From assembly GCA_035544675.1 (NCBI GenBank), contig DATKCA010000251.1, forward strand, positions 1 to 13,629: DNA of 13,629 bases. The letters run 5' to 3'. Of the stretch, positions 1 through 7,007 are shown piece after piece (within the stretch, counting starts at the first letter, position 1; each line of letters starts with the position of its first letter). The notes under the pieces are model-generated. The model was not told where the DNA came from and did no database searches. It was given only the letters and a program-made list of their open reading frames with translations. The stretch is from DATKCA01 sp035544675. GTDB taxonomy: Bacteria > Acidobacteriota > Thermoanaerobaculia > Gp7-AA8. The translations under genes were made by a program, and so were the position numbers.

Positions 1-440
1 GCGACGACGAAAGGCCGGTTGGTCGACCGGACCAGATCGATGAGGACGTGCTTGGCGATGGTGTTGCGCGTCTCGCCGTCGAGAATGTCGTCGAGGCGGG
101 AGTGCGCTCCCCGCTCGTCGCGCAGGCGCTGGAAGAACAGAAGCGGATCGGTGATGCGCCAGCGCGCATAGGCGTCGACCCAGATGAACCGCTTGTCCTT
201 CGTGGGAATCTGATTGGGGTCGCCGTCCCACTCCAGAAAGCGCTTCTCGAACGCGTGCACGGTCTGCACGAAGGGCAGCTTCATCTTCAGCCCGGGCGTC
301 ATGATCGGCTGGCCGACCGGCTTTCCGAACTGCGTGATGACGACCTGCTCGGTCTCGTTCACGACGAAGAACATGCTGGACAGGACGACCAGGACCACCA
401 GTGCGATGATTGCCGCGATGACCCATTTGATCTCGTTCAT
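1..440 (-). CDS. hflC: HflC, SPFH-domain membrane protease modulator (3' end off window)
   Basis: HflC pairs with HflK in a membrane complex that surrounds and modulates the FtsH protease in the inner membrane. About 146 N-terminal codons are visible, and the C-terminus lies beyond the left edge. The protein starts MNEIKWVIAAIIALVV, a signal anchor at roughly residues 5-25. Typical SPFH strands follow (NETEQVVITQFGKPVG, then PGLKMKLPFVQTVHAFEKR) and then the HflC-like stretch DKRFIWVDAYARWRI. The ATG at 440-438 overlaps the hflK TGA stop in an ATGA junction, which implies translational coupling. An AGGTG Shine-Dalgarno sits about 5 nt upstream. No internal stop is seen. Family and gene order (hflK then hflC) agree, so I am confident despite the truncation. 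Confidence 0.93.
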   Translation of the reverse strand, partial: MNEIKWVIAAIIALVVLVVLSSMFFVVNETEQVVITQFGKPVGQPIMTPGLKMKLPFVQTVHAFEKRFLEWDGDPNQIPTKDKRFIWVDAYARWRITDPLLFFQRLRDERGAHSRLDDILDGETRNTIAKHVLIDLVRSTNRPFVV

Positions 441-1429
441 GGCTTCACCTGCAGAACGTCCTGGATGGGCAGCAGCGGCAGGACCCCCTTCAACTGGTCG
501 TCGAGGATGATCTTTCGTTTGATCTTCGGGTAGATCTCACCCATGGTCTCGAGATACATGCGGCGGCGGGTGACTTCCGGCGCGCGCTGAAACGCGGCGT
601 GGACCTGCACGAACAGCTCCGCGTCGCCGCGGGCGCGGTTGACGCGGTCCGTGGCGAAGCCCTGGGCCTGCTCGAGCGTCTGCTGGGCGCGGCCGCGGGC
701 CCGGGGGATGACCTGGTTGTAATCGGCGCGGGCCTGGTTGATGAGCTTCTCGCGCTCCTGCTGCGCCTGGTTGACCTCGTTGAACGAAGGCTTGACCGCA
801 TCGGGCGGATTCACGTTCTGCAGCACGATCTGCTCGACCTTGATCCCGGTCTCGTACTGGTCGCAGAGACCCTGCAGCCGCCGCTCCACCTCGGCGGCGA
901 TCTCCTGCCGGCCGACGGTGAGCACTTCGTTCACGCTGCGGTCGCCGACGACCTCGCGCATCACCGTCTCGTTCATGTCTCGAAACGTCTTGCGGACGTT
1001 CCTCACCTTGAACAGGAACTTGTACGGCTCCCGGACGCGGAACTGCGCGGTCCACTCCACCACCGCGACGTTCAGATCGCCGGTGAGAGTCAGCGCCTCG
1101 TTCTCGAAGTCCCGCTCCGAGTACGTGCTGGCGCCCGGGCCGCCCGCCTCGATCGTGCGGAACCCGAACTCCTCCTTCAGTTGACGTTCGATGGGAACCT
1201 TCACGACGGCCTCCAGCGGAAACGGCAGCTTGGCGTGCAGTCCCGAGGGGACCTGCCGCACGAGCTTGCCGAAGCGCAGGACAAGGCCCGCTTCCTCCGG
1301 CTCCACCGTGAACCAGATGGTCATGAGAAACAGAAGAACGATGGCACCGGCAACCCAGAAGATCACGGTGCGGCGGGCGAACGGAAAGCGAGGGGGACGG
1401 AACTGGTGAACAGATGACGGAAAATCCAT
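437..1429 (-). CDS. hflK: HflK, SPFH-domain FtsH modulator
   Basis: Partner of HflC in the FtsH-regulating membrane complex. I chose the ATG at 1429 (330 aa, MDFPSSVHQF...), which has an AGGG 6 nt upstream. An in-frame ATG at 1456 would add nine residues but has no ribosome site. Residues about 21-42 form the membrane anchor (TVIFWVAGAIVLLFLMTIW), followed by the SPFH/Band 7 domain (PEEAGLVLRFGKLV, PSGLHAKLPFPLE). A conserved HflK signature is present (KVEQIVLQNVNPPDAVKPSFNEV), then an alanine/glutamine-rich coiled-coil segment, ending KIILDD and a hydrophobic tail. The protein is shorter than E. coli HflK because it lacks the long glycine-rich cytoplasmic N-terminus. It is the first gene of a two-gene operon and is divergent from a J-domain gene only 25 bp away. 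Confidence 0.92.
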   Translation of the reverse strand: MDFPSSVHQFRPPRFPFARRTVIFWVAGAIVLLFLMTIWFTVEPEEAGLVLRFGKLVRQVPSGLHAKLPFPLEAVVKVPIERQLKEEFGFRTIEAGGPGASTYSERDFENEALTLTGDLNVAVVEWTAQFRVREPYKFLFKVRNVRKTFRDMNETVMREVVGDRSVNEVLTVGRQEIAAEVERRLQGLCDQYETGIKVEQIVLQNVNPPDAVKPSFNEVNQAQQEREKLINQARADYNQVIPRARGRAQQTLEQAQGFATDRVNRARGDAELFVQVHAAFQRAPEVTRRRMYLETMGEIYPKIKRKIILDDQLKGVLPLLPIQDVLQVKP

Positions 1430-1438
1430 GGTAGACCC

Positions 1439-1445
1439 TAGTGTA
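1439..1445. promoter_or_regulatory. Overlapping divergent -10 elements between hflK and the J-domain gene
   Basis: Plus strand reads TAGTGT at 1439-1444. Minus strand reads TACACT across 1445-1440. Each hexamer lies exactly 10 nt from its start codon (1455 plus, 1429 minus). With usual -10 to start-site spacing the two start sites would fall near 1451 and 1433, about 18 bp apart. No convincing -35 is visible on either side. This is inferred from sequence alone. Confidence 0.4.
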
Positions 1446-1454
1446 GTGCCCAAC

Positions 1455-1808
1455 ATGAGAATTGAGGACTGTTATCGGATCCTGGAGCTGCGGCCCGGCG
1501 CGAGTGAACAGGAGGTCACCCGTGCCTGGCGCGAGCTGATCAAGGTGTGGCATCCCGACCGTTTCGCCAACGACCCCCTGATGCGGAAGCGAGCCGAAGA
1601 GAAGGTGAAGGCTCTCAACGAGGCTTACGAGACGATCCGCGGCACGCGCGTCGAGAAGGAAACGCCGCGCCGCCCGTCCACGGCCTGGCCTGTCGCGTGC
1701 GTCATCGCGGCCCTGATCGTCCTGGCCCGGAGGCCGACACCGGGCGGCCTGATCATCGCCGCGGTTCTGTGCGGGATTGCGGTGGTGCTGTTCGTGAAAT
1801 CCCGCTGA
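1455..1808 (+). CDS. Small membrane-anchored J-domain protein
   Basis: A 117-residue protein with an N-terminal J domain (residues 1-65). Visible features are YRILELRPGASEQEVTRAWR (helices I-II), the HPD loop at residues 33-35 that stimulates Hsp70 ATPase, and a basic helix III ending LNEAYETIRG. A short charged, proline-containing linker leads to two hydrophobic segments (about 77-91 and 97-114) separated by RRPTPGG, suggesting a C-terminal hairpin anchor. The ATG at 1455 puts the J domain right at the N-terminus. The in-frame ATG at 1428 would add nine residues and overlap hflK. No zinc-finger or client-binding domains of full DnaJ are present, so this is a class-C type co-chaperone tethering Hsp70 to the membrane (inference). 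It is convergent with the next gene, leaving 21 bp between stops. Confidence 0.85.
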   Translation: MRIEDCYRILELRPGASEQEVTRAWRELIKVWHPDRFANDPLMRKRAEEKVKALNEAYETIRGTRVEKETPRRPSTAWPVACVIAALIVLARRPTPGGLIIAAVLCGIAVVLFVKSR

Positions 1809-1829
1809 TGCTGGGGGAATCAGGCTCCC

Positions 1830-3881
1830 TTAGCGCAGCTCCTTCCACAGATGGGCGTAGCTGAGGGCGATGCGATACGCCAGCTGCTCGTTCGTGCTCG
1901 AGCCGCCGTGGCCTCCTTCGACGTTCTCGAAGTACAGCACGTCGTGCCCGAGGGCCTGCAGCCTGGCGACGACCTTGCGGGCGTGGCCGGGATGGACGCG
2001 ATCGTCGCGAGTCGACGCGTAGACGAAGAGCGGCGGGTAGCTCGCGTCTGCCCGGAACTTCTGGTATGGCGAATACGCCTCGATGAACGCGCGCTCCGCC
2101 GGAATGCGCGGATCGCCGTATTCGCCCATCCAGCTCGCCCCCGCCAGCAGCTCGTGGTAGCGGAGCATGTCGGCGAGCGGCGCGCCGCTGATCACCGCTC
2201 CATACAGGTCGGGACGGCGCACCATCGTGGCCAGCGTCAGCAGTCCGCCGTTGCTCCGTCCCTCGATGCCGAGATGCTTCGCACTCGTCACGCCGGTGCG
2301 GACCAGGTCCGCGGCGATGGCCTCGAAGTCCTCGAAAGCCTTGACCCGGTTCTCCTTGAGCACCGAGGAATGCCACTGCGGACCGAACTCGCCTCCCCCG
2401 CGGATGTTGGCCAGCACGAACACCCCGCCTCGCTCGAGCCACAGCTTCCCGTACGCGCCGTAATGCTGCTCGTAGGAGCCCGAATACGACGGAGCGAGCG
2501 TGTTGCGGAATCCGCCGTAGGAGAAGATGTGCGCCGGATTGCCTCCGTCACGTCTCAAACCCTTCGGCGCCACCATGAAGTACGGGATGCGCGTCCCATC
2601 CTTCGACGTCGTCCACTGCTGCGTCACTTCGAAGCGCGAGCCGTCGAACGCCGGCTGCTGCGAGAGGATCTTCGTGGCCGTCGTCCCGCTGACGTGATAG
2701 AGCGCCGGCGGGTCGACGAACGTCTCGAACTTCACCAGCGCGTCGCCGGTGTCGTCGTCCATGGTCATCACCGACAGCGCGCCGTTGTCGGGGAACGCCA
2801 CCGGCTGGCGCTGCCCGTCCGCGGTGACGCGAACCAGGCGGCCGCGGACGCTGTCCAGCGTCTCCACCAGGATCGACTCGTCGCTGATGTCGACGTCCTC
2901 CACGATGCTCGACTCGGTCGGCGCCACCAGGAGCTGGGTTCTCATCGTGGCCGGATCCACCAGCACCACCGAGCCGGCCGCGAAGTCACCCCACGTCTCC
3001 AGCAGCTTCACGACGAGCATGCCGCGGAATCCGCCCTCGATCTCGGCGGTCGGAGGAAGGGCCAGCGGACGGAGATCCGCGCCGTCGCGCACGTGGAGCT
3101 TCGATTCCCACGCCGTCAGCGACTCCTCGACGATGTCGATGACCTTCCCTTCCGTGCGAATGCGGCGCGCAGATGCCCCAACCGACTTCGGACTGGCCTC
3201 GTAGATGGTGGTCGCTGACGAAAGCGGTGTCTTCCGCTTCCACACTTTCACCATCCGCGCGTATCCCGACTCGGTCAGCGAGCCGGCGCCGAAGTCCGTG
3301 CCGATGTAGATCGTGTTCTCGTCGATCCACTCCACGTTCGTCTTCCCGAGGGGCACGAAGAATCCGTTGTCGACGAAGCGGAGGGTCTCGCTGTCGAACT
3401 CGCGGAACTCGACGGCGTCACCGCCGCCGGGCGAGATCGCCACGAGGCACTGCCGCTCTGCGGGAGGAAGGCATTTCATGCCTTTGAAGACCCACTGCTT
3501 TCCGTCGCGCCGCGACATCTCGTCGATGTCCAGCACCGTGGTCCACTGCGGCGACGGTTTCCGCAGCTCGTCGAGGGTCGTCCGGCGGTAGACCCCGCGC
3601 GGGTTCCGGGCGTCCTTCCACAGGTTGTACAGATGGTCGCCGTGATACGCGACGGCCGGCACCCGCGATTGCGAGCCGAGCGCGGAAAGGGCCTGCGCGC
3701 GCATCTCCTCGAAGCCGGGCGTGGTGGCGAGCTCGCGGCGCGTCCGCTCGTTCTGTTCGGCAACCCACGCCAGGGCGCGCGGATCATCGATTCCCTCCAG
3801 CCAGAGGTGCGGATCGCCTTCGTCGGGAGCCGTGGTCGCACATGCGGTGGTGAGCAGGAGGACTGCCGCAAGCCGTTTCAT
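1830..3881 (-). CDS. Prolyl oligopeptidase family (S9A) lipoprotein or secreted peptidase
   Basis: A serine peptidase that cleaves short peptides, usually after proline. The 683-residue length is typical of S9A enzymes. The start at 3881 gives a clean signal sequence (MKRLAAVLLLTTAC, candidate lipidated Cys14) and has an AGGA site 9 nt upstream. The longer open frame begins inside an intergenic palindrome and is unlikely to be used. Residues about 70-420 form the seven-bladed propeller that gates the active site (WTTVLDIDEMSRRDGKQWVF, YARMVKVWKR). The C-terminal alpha/beta-hydrolase holds Ser543 in GRSNGG, Asp626 or Asp627 in TRDDRVHP, and His658 in EGGHGG. It also has the oxyanion-region motif YGGFRNTLAPSYS and LANIRGGGEFG. 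All catalytic residues are present, so it should be active in the periplasm or at the membrane surface. Confidence 0.92.
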   Translation of the reverse strand: MKRLAAVLLLTTACATTAPDEGDPHLWLEGIDDPRALAWVAEQNERTRRELATTPGFEEMRAQALSALGSQSRVPAVAYHGDHLYNLWKDARNPRGVYRRTTLDELRKPSPQWTTVLDIDEMSRRDGKQWVFKGMKCLPPAERQCLVAISPGGGDAVEFREFDSETLRFVDNGFFVPLGKTNVEWIDENTIYIGTDFGAGSLTESGYARMVKVWKRKTPLSSATTIYEASPKSVGASARRIRTEGKVIDIVEESLTAWESKLHVRDGADLRPLALPPTAEIEGGFRGMLVVKLLETWGDFAAGSVVLVDPATMRTQLLVAPTESSIVEDVDISDESILVETLDSVRGRLVRVTADGQRQPVAFPDNGALSVMTMDDDTGDALVKFETFVDPPALYHVSGTTATKILSQQPAFDGSRFEVTQQWTTSKDGTRIPYFMVAPKGLRRDGGNPAHIFSYGGFRNTLAPSYSGSYEQHYGAYGKLWLERGGVFVLANIRGGGEFGPQWHSSVLKENRVKAFEDFEAIAADLVRTGVTSAKHLGIEGRSNGGLLTLATMVRRPDLYGAVISGAPLADMLRYHELLAGASWMGEYGDPRIPAERAFIEAYSPYQKFRADASYPPLFVYASTRDDRVHPGHARKVVARLQALGHDVLYFENVEGGHGGSSTNEQLAYRIALSYAHLWKELR

Positions 3882-3919
3882 GAGCGCGAATCCTACGTCA
3901 TCCCGAGCGTAGCGAGCTT

Positions 3920-3940
3920 GAATGGAGCGGCGCTCCATTC
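3920..3940. repeat. Perfect 21-bp interrupted palindrome, possible operator or repeat-element stem
   Basis: Arms GAATGGAGCG (3920-3929) and CGCTCCATTC (3931-3940) are exact reverse complements around one central G. It lies in the 97-bp gap between the divergent peptidase and YdjM-like genes. It overlaps where a -35 would fall if the peptidase used the minus-strand TACGCT at 3911-3906. The flanking CATCCCGAGCGTAGCGAGC resembles sequence often seen in dispersed intergenic repeats, so it may be part of such an element rather than an operator. Confidence 0.6.
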
Positions 3941-3964
3941 CGAAAATCTCTTCCCGCGGGGCGC

Positions 3965-3970
3965 TACGAT
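3965..3970 (+). promoter_or_regulatory. -10 element (TACGAT) for the YdjM-like gene
   Basis: TACGAT lies 8 nt before the TTG at 3979. This is the arrangement expected of a leaderless transcript and recurs at five other genes in the window. No -35 match is evident. Confidence 0.45.
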
Positions 3971-3978
3971 GGCACCCC

Positions 3979-5232
3979 TTGGATCCTCTGACTCAGGGAC
4001 TCATCGCCGCCGCCGCCGCACAACTCACGAGCGGACACCGTCTGGGCCGGCGCTCGGCGCTGATCGGCACCGTGGCCGGCGTCCTCCCCGACGCTGACGT
4101 GTTCATCCACAGCTCCACGGATCCGCTGCTCGCGGTCGAGTATCACCGGCAATTCACGCACTCGCTGGCATTCATCCCGATCGGCGGGGCCATGGCGGCG
4201 CTGCCCTTCCTCTTCTTCTCGAAGGACAGGAAAGCCGTGCTCGCCGCGGCGGTTGCCGGATACGCGACACACGGACTGCTCGACGCCTGCACGACGTACG
4301 GCACACAACTCCTCTGGCCGTTCTCCAGAACGCGCGTGGCGTGGGACACGATCTCGATCATCGATCCGCTGTTCACCCTGGCCCTTCTCATCGCCGTGGT
4401 GGTTGGATCGCGACGGTCCGCAGCCGCCGCGCTCGTGTTCTGCGCGCTCTATCTCTCGATCGGCCTCAGCCAGCGCGAGCGCGCCAGCGGCGTCCAGCAG
4501 AGGCTCGCCGCCCTGCGGGGTCACGAGCGCGTCCGCGCCGAAGTCTTCCCCACCGTCGGCAATCACCTGGTGTGGCGGTCGCTGTACGACAGCGGCGGGA
4601 CGCTGCACGCGGATCGGCTCCGCGTGCCGTGGTTCGGAGCGGCGCGCGTCGCCACCGGGGCGCGCGTGGACGGATACGAGCTGCCGCCGCGCCTTCGCGC
4701 GAACCAGCGCGCCGCACGCGACTTCGAGCGCTTCCGCTGGTTCTCCGCCGGCTGGGTGGCGCTCGATCCGCGCGATCCGGCTGTGATCGGCGATGTCCGC
4801 TACTCCATGCGGACCGAGGCGTTCGAGCCGATCTGGGGTGTGCGCCTGGAGCCGGAGACGCAGTGGGTCAACCGCAGCCGCGATCGCAGCCTGAGCATCG
4901 GCGATCTCTGGCGCGAGATCGACGGAAGCGACCCGCGCTACAAGCCGGTCGAGCGAACGGGCCATCATCCCTCCAGACCGCTCATCATCAGAAATGCCCG
5001 GGTGGGAGCGCGCCCCGGCATGATCGTCATCATCGAAGGCGGCACGATCCTCGGAGTCGAGCCCGCGGACGGTGTCGTCCCTCCGCCGGACTCCGAGATC
5101 ATCGACGCCGGCGGCCACGAGCTGATCGCGCTGCCGGGGAGCAGCATCGAGGAGGGCCAGCTCGCAAACATGCAGCTGGTCGCGCGCGGACGCGTCGTGA
5201 TGACGATCCGGAACGGTGGCGTGTACCGATGA
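3979..5232 (+). CDS. YdjM/YbcI-like membrane metal-dependent hydrolase fused to a catalytic-domain-less amidohydrolase remnant
   Basis: Residues 1-330 match the YdjM/DUF457 family of membrane-bound predicted metal-dependent hydrolases. They start at DPLTQGLIAAAAAQ and carry PDAD (Asp38/Asp40), HRQFTHS (His56, His61), THGLLDACTTYGT (His98, Asp102) and WDTISIIDPL. Several hydrophobic helices lie in between, followed by the soluble C-terminal part ending DPRYKPVERTG. I chose TTG at 3979 because the family begins here and a -10 lies just upstream. The open frame extends to 3922, but that start falls in a palindrome. From about residue 335 the protein changes to amidohydrolase beta-sandwich sequence (LIIRNARV, MIVIIEGGTILGVEP, IDAGGHELIALPG) and then directly to the family's terminal strand (GQLANMQLV, VVMTIRNGGVYR). 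The HxH, Lys, His and Asp residues of the barrel are all missing. Total 417 aa. The natural substrate of YdjM proteins is unclear. Confidence 0.82.
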   Translation: MDPLTQGLIAAAAAQLTSGHRLGRRSALIGTVAGVLPDADVFIHSSTDPLLAVEYHRQFTHSLAFIPIGGAMAALPFLFFSKDRKAVLAAAVAGYATHGLLDACTTYGTQLLWPFSRTRVAWDTISIIDPLFTLALLIAVVVGSRRSAAAALVFCALYLSIGLSQRERASGVQQRLAALRGHERVRAEVFPTVGNHLVWRSLYDSGGTLHADRLRVPWFGAARVATGARVDGYELPPRLRANQRAARDFERFRWFSAGWVALDPRDPAVIGDVRYSMRTEAFEPIWGVRLEPETQWVNRSRDRSLSIGDLWREIDGSDPRYKPVERTGHHPSRPLIIRNARVGARPGMIVIIEGGTILGVEPADGVVPPPDSEIIDAGGHELIALPGSSIEEGQLANMQLVARGRVVMTIRNGGVYR

Positions 5233-5247
5233 GGCAAGCGCGTCCTA

Positions 5248-5253
5248 TACGAT
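5248..5253 (+). promoter_or_regulatory. -10 element (TACGAT) for the EEP-pcs operon
   Basis: TACGAT (within TATACGAT) ends 6 nt before the GTG at 5260, so the expected transcription start is at or next to the start codon. The gap after the previous stop (5232) is only 27 bp, leaving no room for a conventional leader. Confidence 0.55.
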
Positions 5254-5259
5254 GACGCC

Positions 5260-6324
5260 GTGCTGCACGCCTTCCTCGCCGGCCTGGTCATCCTGCCGAT
5301 CGTCTTCACTCTGCTCAGTTTCGTCCCCCATCCCCACTGGATCTTCCGGCTCTGGGACTTCCCGCGCGTGCAGATTGCGGCCGTCGCCCTGATCGGCGCG
5401 ATCGCCTACTACTACTTCTTCTTCGAGGAGAAGCCCTGGCAGATGGTCATGCTGGGACTGGCGCTTACGGTCCTGGCGTGGCAGGAGTACAGGATTCACC
5501 CCTACACCCCGTTCGTCCGGAAAACGGTCGAACAGGCCGGCTCCGTGGACCCGGCCAACCGCATCACTCTGCTCATGGCCAACGTGGAGATGGAGAACGA
5601 GGATCATGGACTCCTCCTCGACACGATCCGGCGCGAAGACCCCGACCTCGTGCTGGCCGTGGAGATCAACGCGCGGTGGATGAGCGCGCTGGAGCCGCTG
5701 TCCGAGCGCTACCGGCACTCCGTGAAGCAGCCGCAGGAGAACTGGTACGGGATGGTGGTGTTCTCGCGTCTCGAGCTGATCAAGCCGCGCGTCGAGTATC
5801 TCGTGCAGGACGACATCCCCTCGATCCGTACGCGGGTCAGACTGCGGAGCGGCGTCGAAGTGGTCCTGCGCGGACTTCATCCGCGGCCGCCCGAGCCGCT
5901 GCGCGACCAGTCATCGGCGCCGCGCGACGCGGAACTGATCGTGGCGGGCCGGGAGATCGAGAGGGGCGAGAAAGTGCCGACGATCGTCGCCGGCGATCTC
6001 AACGACGTGGCGTGGTCGCCCACGAGCCAGCTCTTCGTGCGGCTCAGCGGCTTGCTCGATCCGCGCGTCGGCCGCGGCTTCTACAACAGCTTCAACGCCC
6101 GCAATCCGCTGGCGCGTTACCCGCTCGACCACGTCTTCCACTCCAATCACTTCAAGCTCGTCGACCTCAGGCGCCTTCCGTCGATCGGCTCCGATCACTT
6201 CCCCATCCTCATCACGCTGCAATACGAGGCGCAGGCCGCCGCGGAACAGGATGAATCGGAAAAGAAGGCCGGCGACGAGACCGCCGCGGAGGAGAAACTC
6301 GAACGGGCGGCCGGGGAGTCGTGA
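5260..6324 (+). CDS. Membrane-anchored endonuclease/exonuclease/phosphatase (EEP) family protein
   Basis: A 354-residue protein with three N-terminal hydrophobic segments (about 4-22, 38-55, 60-74), then an EEP domain from about residue 100. The EEP fold hydrolyses phosphodiesters in nucleic acids, phosphoinositides or sphingolipids. Visible catalytic signatures are Asn108 in LLMANVEMENED, Glu135 in LVLAVEI, His207 in GLHPRPP, Asp246 and Asn248 in VAGDLNDVAW, Asp290 in YPLDHVF, and the terminal Asp312-His313 in IGSDHFPI. The set looks complete. The last ~30 residues are acidic and probably disordered. The layout resembles YafD-type membrane EEP proteins of unknown substrate. The start is GTG with a close -10 element and no Shine-Dalgarno. 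It overlaps pcs by GTGA, so a phospholipid-linked substrate is possible, but that is inference. Confidence 0.85.
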   Translation: MLHAFLAGLVILPIVFTLLSFVPHPHWIFRLWDFPRVQIAAVALIGAIAYYYFFFEEKPWQMVMLGLALTVLAWQEYRIHPYTPFVRKTVEQAGSVDPANRITLLMANVEMENEDHGLLLDTIRREDPDLVLAVEINARWMSALEPLSERYRHSVKQPQENWYGMVVFSRLELIKPRVEYLVQDDIPSIRTRVRLRSGVEVVLRGLHPRPPEPLRDQSSAPRDAELIVAGREIERGEKVPTIVAGDLNDVAWSPTSQLFVRLSGLLDPRVGRGFYNSFNARNPLARYPLDHVFHSNHFKLVDLRRLPSIGSDHFPILITLQYEAQAAAEQDESEKKAGDETAAEEKLERAAGES

Positions 6325-7007
6325 GCCGCGTCCGCGCCTGGCTCGTCCACCTCTACACCGCGTCGGGTGTCGTCTTCGCGCTGCTGGCCACCATCGAGTC
6401 CGACGTGAAGCGGGTCTTCGTCTGGCTGACCATCGCGGTGCTCATCGATGCCACCGATGGACCGCTGGCCCGCCGTTTCGATGTGAAACGCGTCCTTCCC
6501 CACATCAGCGGCCGCAGCATCGACGACATCGTCGACTACCTCACGTTCACGTTCGTGCCGCTGCTGCTGGTGGTGCGGATGGAGTGGGTTCCCTCCATCT
6601 GGTTCGTCGTTCCCGCCCTCATGGCCAGCCTCCTCGGTTTCGCCAACAGCGGCGCCAAAGACGAGTCGGGCGGCTTCTTCCTCGGCTTCCCGTCGTACTG
6701 GAACATCGCCGCGTTCTACTTCGGCATCATCGCCGCGCGCGGCGGAGAGATGATCAACGCGATCCTGATCCTGGCGCTGGCCGTGCTCACGGTGATGCCG
6801 GTCGGCTTCATCTACCCCAACCTCGCTCCCCGCCGCTGGAAAGCCCTGATCCTCGGCGGCGCCGTGGTGTGGCTGGCCATGCTGATGGCGATGCTGCCGC
6901 GCTATCCCGATCCGCCGCTCTGGCTCGTCGCGCTGTCGCTGGTCTATCCCCTCTTCTACACGGTGGTGTCGTTCGTCGAGTACCGGCGGAGATTGGCGGC
7001 GCTGTAG
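6321..7007 (+). CDS. pcs: Phosphatidylcholine synthase (CDP-alcohol phosphatidyltransferase)
   Basis: Pcs condenses CDP-diacylglycerol with choline to give phosphatidylcholine and CMP in the inner membrane. The 228-residue polytopic protein carries the CDP-alcohol phosphotransferase motif in its Pcs-specific spacing: Asp43, Asp46-Gly47, Ala50-Arg51, then 12 residues to Gly64, Asp68 and Asp72. Other CDP-alcohol enzymes have about eight residues in that gap. Further Pcs-like landmarks are the N-terminal VHLYTASG, VKRVLPHISG, IVDYLTFTFVP, FFLGFPSYWN and FIYPNLAPRRWK. The start is GTG at 6321, overlapping the EEP stop (GTGA) with a GGGGAG ribosome site upstream, so the two genes are likely co-translated. 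Its last 52 bp are antisense to the end of rarD. If right, the organism takes up or makes choline. Confidence 0.85.
   Translation: MSRVRAWLVHLYTASGVVFALLATIESDVKRVFVWLTIAVLIDATDGPLARRFDVKRVLPHISGRSIDDIVDYLTFTFVPLLLVVRMEWVPSIWFVVPALMASLLGFANSGAKDESGGFFLGFPSYWNIAAFYFGIIAARGGEMINAILILALAVLTVMPVGFIYPNLAPRRWKALILGGAVVWLAMLMAMLPRYPDPPLWLVALSLVYPLFYTVVSFVEYRRRLAAL

Noticed and set aside
599..1417. 272-codon open frame antisense to hflK
   Set aside because: Low-complexity leucine/arginine/aspartate shadow of a conserved gene with no recognisable motif.
1809..1829. Weak GGGA/TCCC hairpin between the J-domain and peptidase stops
   Set aside because: Only about four pairs and no T-tract; too weak to call a terminator.
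1851..3218. 455-codon plus-strand frame opposite the prolyl oligopeptidase
   Set aside because: Reverse-frame shadow; the peptidase with its full catalytic triad occupies the other strand.
3964..5118. 384-codon minus-strand frame opposite the YdjM-like gene
   Set aside because: Ala/Arg/Glu/Asp-rich shadow with no domain; the plus strand carries conserved motifs.
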